From contig JACRQB010000253.1 of NCBI GenBank assembly GCA_016222925.1, positions 1 through 5,887 of the forward strand: a stretch of 5,887 nt of DNA, in the 5' to 3' direction. Below are positions 5,784-5,887 of the stretch, piece after piece; within the stretch, counting starts at the first letter, position 1, and every line of letters starts with the position of its first letter. The translations under genes were made by a program, and so were the position numbers. A model generated the notes under the pieces. It was not told the DNA's origin and searched no databases. It saw only the letters and a list, made by a program, of their open reading frames with translations. The DNA comes from Nitrospirota bacterium. GTDB taxonomy: Bacteria; Nitrospirota; Nitrospiria; Nitrospirales; Nitrospiraceae.

Positions 5784-5887
5784 ATGGCACACTTGCGGTT
5801 CCATATTCGCTTTCCTGAAGACAAAATCCGAGAGCCGATCATCTATCAGATCGGACGCGAATATAAGGTCGTGACCGATGTCAGGCG
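5784..5887 (+). CDS. NIL-domain protein, N-terminal part only
   Basis: Only 34 codons and two bases are inside the window. The visible MAHLRFHIRFPEDKI start, then EPIIYQIGREYKVVTDVR, fits the first strand and helix of the NIL domain. That domain occurs at the C-terminus of methionine importer ATPases (MetN) and in ferredoxin-fused or stand-alone proteins linked to homocysteine synthesis in methanogens and many anaerobes. The 2-nt spacing and shared SD tie it to the CysO-like gene, which favours a role in sulfur-amino-acid metabolism. Whether a ferredoxin or other domain follows cannot be seen. The assignment rests on a short segment. Confidence 0.7.
   Translation, partial: MAHLRFHIRFPEDKIREPIIYQIGREYKVVTDVR

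Noticed and set aside
1..5887. tRNA, rRNA, CRISPR array, insertion sequence
   Set aside because: No cloverleaf, rRNA-like stretch, regularly spaced direct repeats or transposase sequence was seen on either strand.

Overview
The window is ordinary bacterial chromosome of moderately high GC. Gene content and order suggest a Nitrospira-type bacterium (Nitrospirota), but this is inference from remembered gene neighbourhoods, not a database match. It holds two divergently oriented blocks.

Left block (minus strand, about 1-1995), read right to left: a small protein I do not recognise, an exported single-HKD phospholipase-D-type nuclease that overlaps it by 4 nt (ATGA), and a FAD-dependent UbiH-type monooxygenase that runs off the left edge. 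The monooxygenase appears broken. Its N-terminal FAD-binding strand and helix are in one frame and the rest of the protein is in another, with roughly 60 expected residues missing at the junction. The first gene also carries a suspicious second open frame over its 5' end, so part of this block may be decaying.

The 163-nt gap at 1996-2158 carries a good sigma70-type promoter for the right block: a perfect TTGACA -35 and an extended -10.

Right block (plus strand, 2159 to the right edge) is a compact sulfur-amino-acid cluster. It encodes a ThiS-like sulfur carrier with a non-standard Gly-Gly-Gly-Arg tail, an O-acetylserine sulfhydrylase (CysK-type), a HesA/MoeB/ThiF carrier-activating enzyme, threonine synthase with an N-terminal zinc ribbon, a second carrier of the MoaD/CysO type with a mature Gly-Gly tail, and the start of a NIL-domain protein. 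Three junctions are tight: GTGA overlap, ATGA overlap and 2 nt. The cysK-moeB gap is the exception, being almost filled by a 120-bp imperfect palindrome.

Taken together, these genes match the parts list of protein-thiocarboxylate-dependent cysteine and homocysteine synthesis. Known examples are CysO/CysM/Mec+ in Mycobacterium and HcyS/HcyF/HcyD/MetY in Wolinella. The E1 enzyme would adenylate and thiolate the carriers, PLP enzymes would accept the sulfur, and a JAMM protease would trim the Arg-capped carrier and release the product amino acid. No such protease is in this window. Having two carriers with different tails beside both a cysteine synthase and threonine synthase is the most interesting aspect. 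A neat detail is that the Gly codons of both carrier tails (GGA GGG) also form the Shine-Dalgarno sequence of the next gene.
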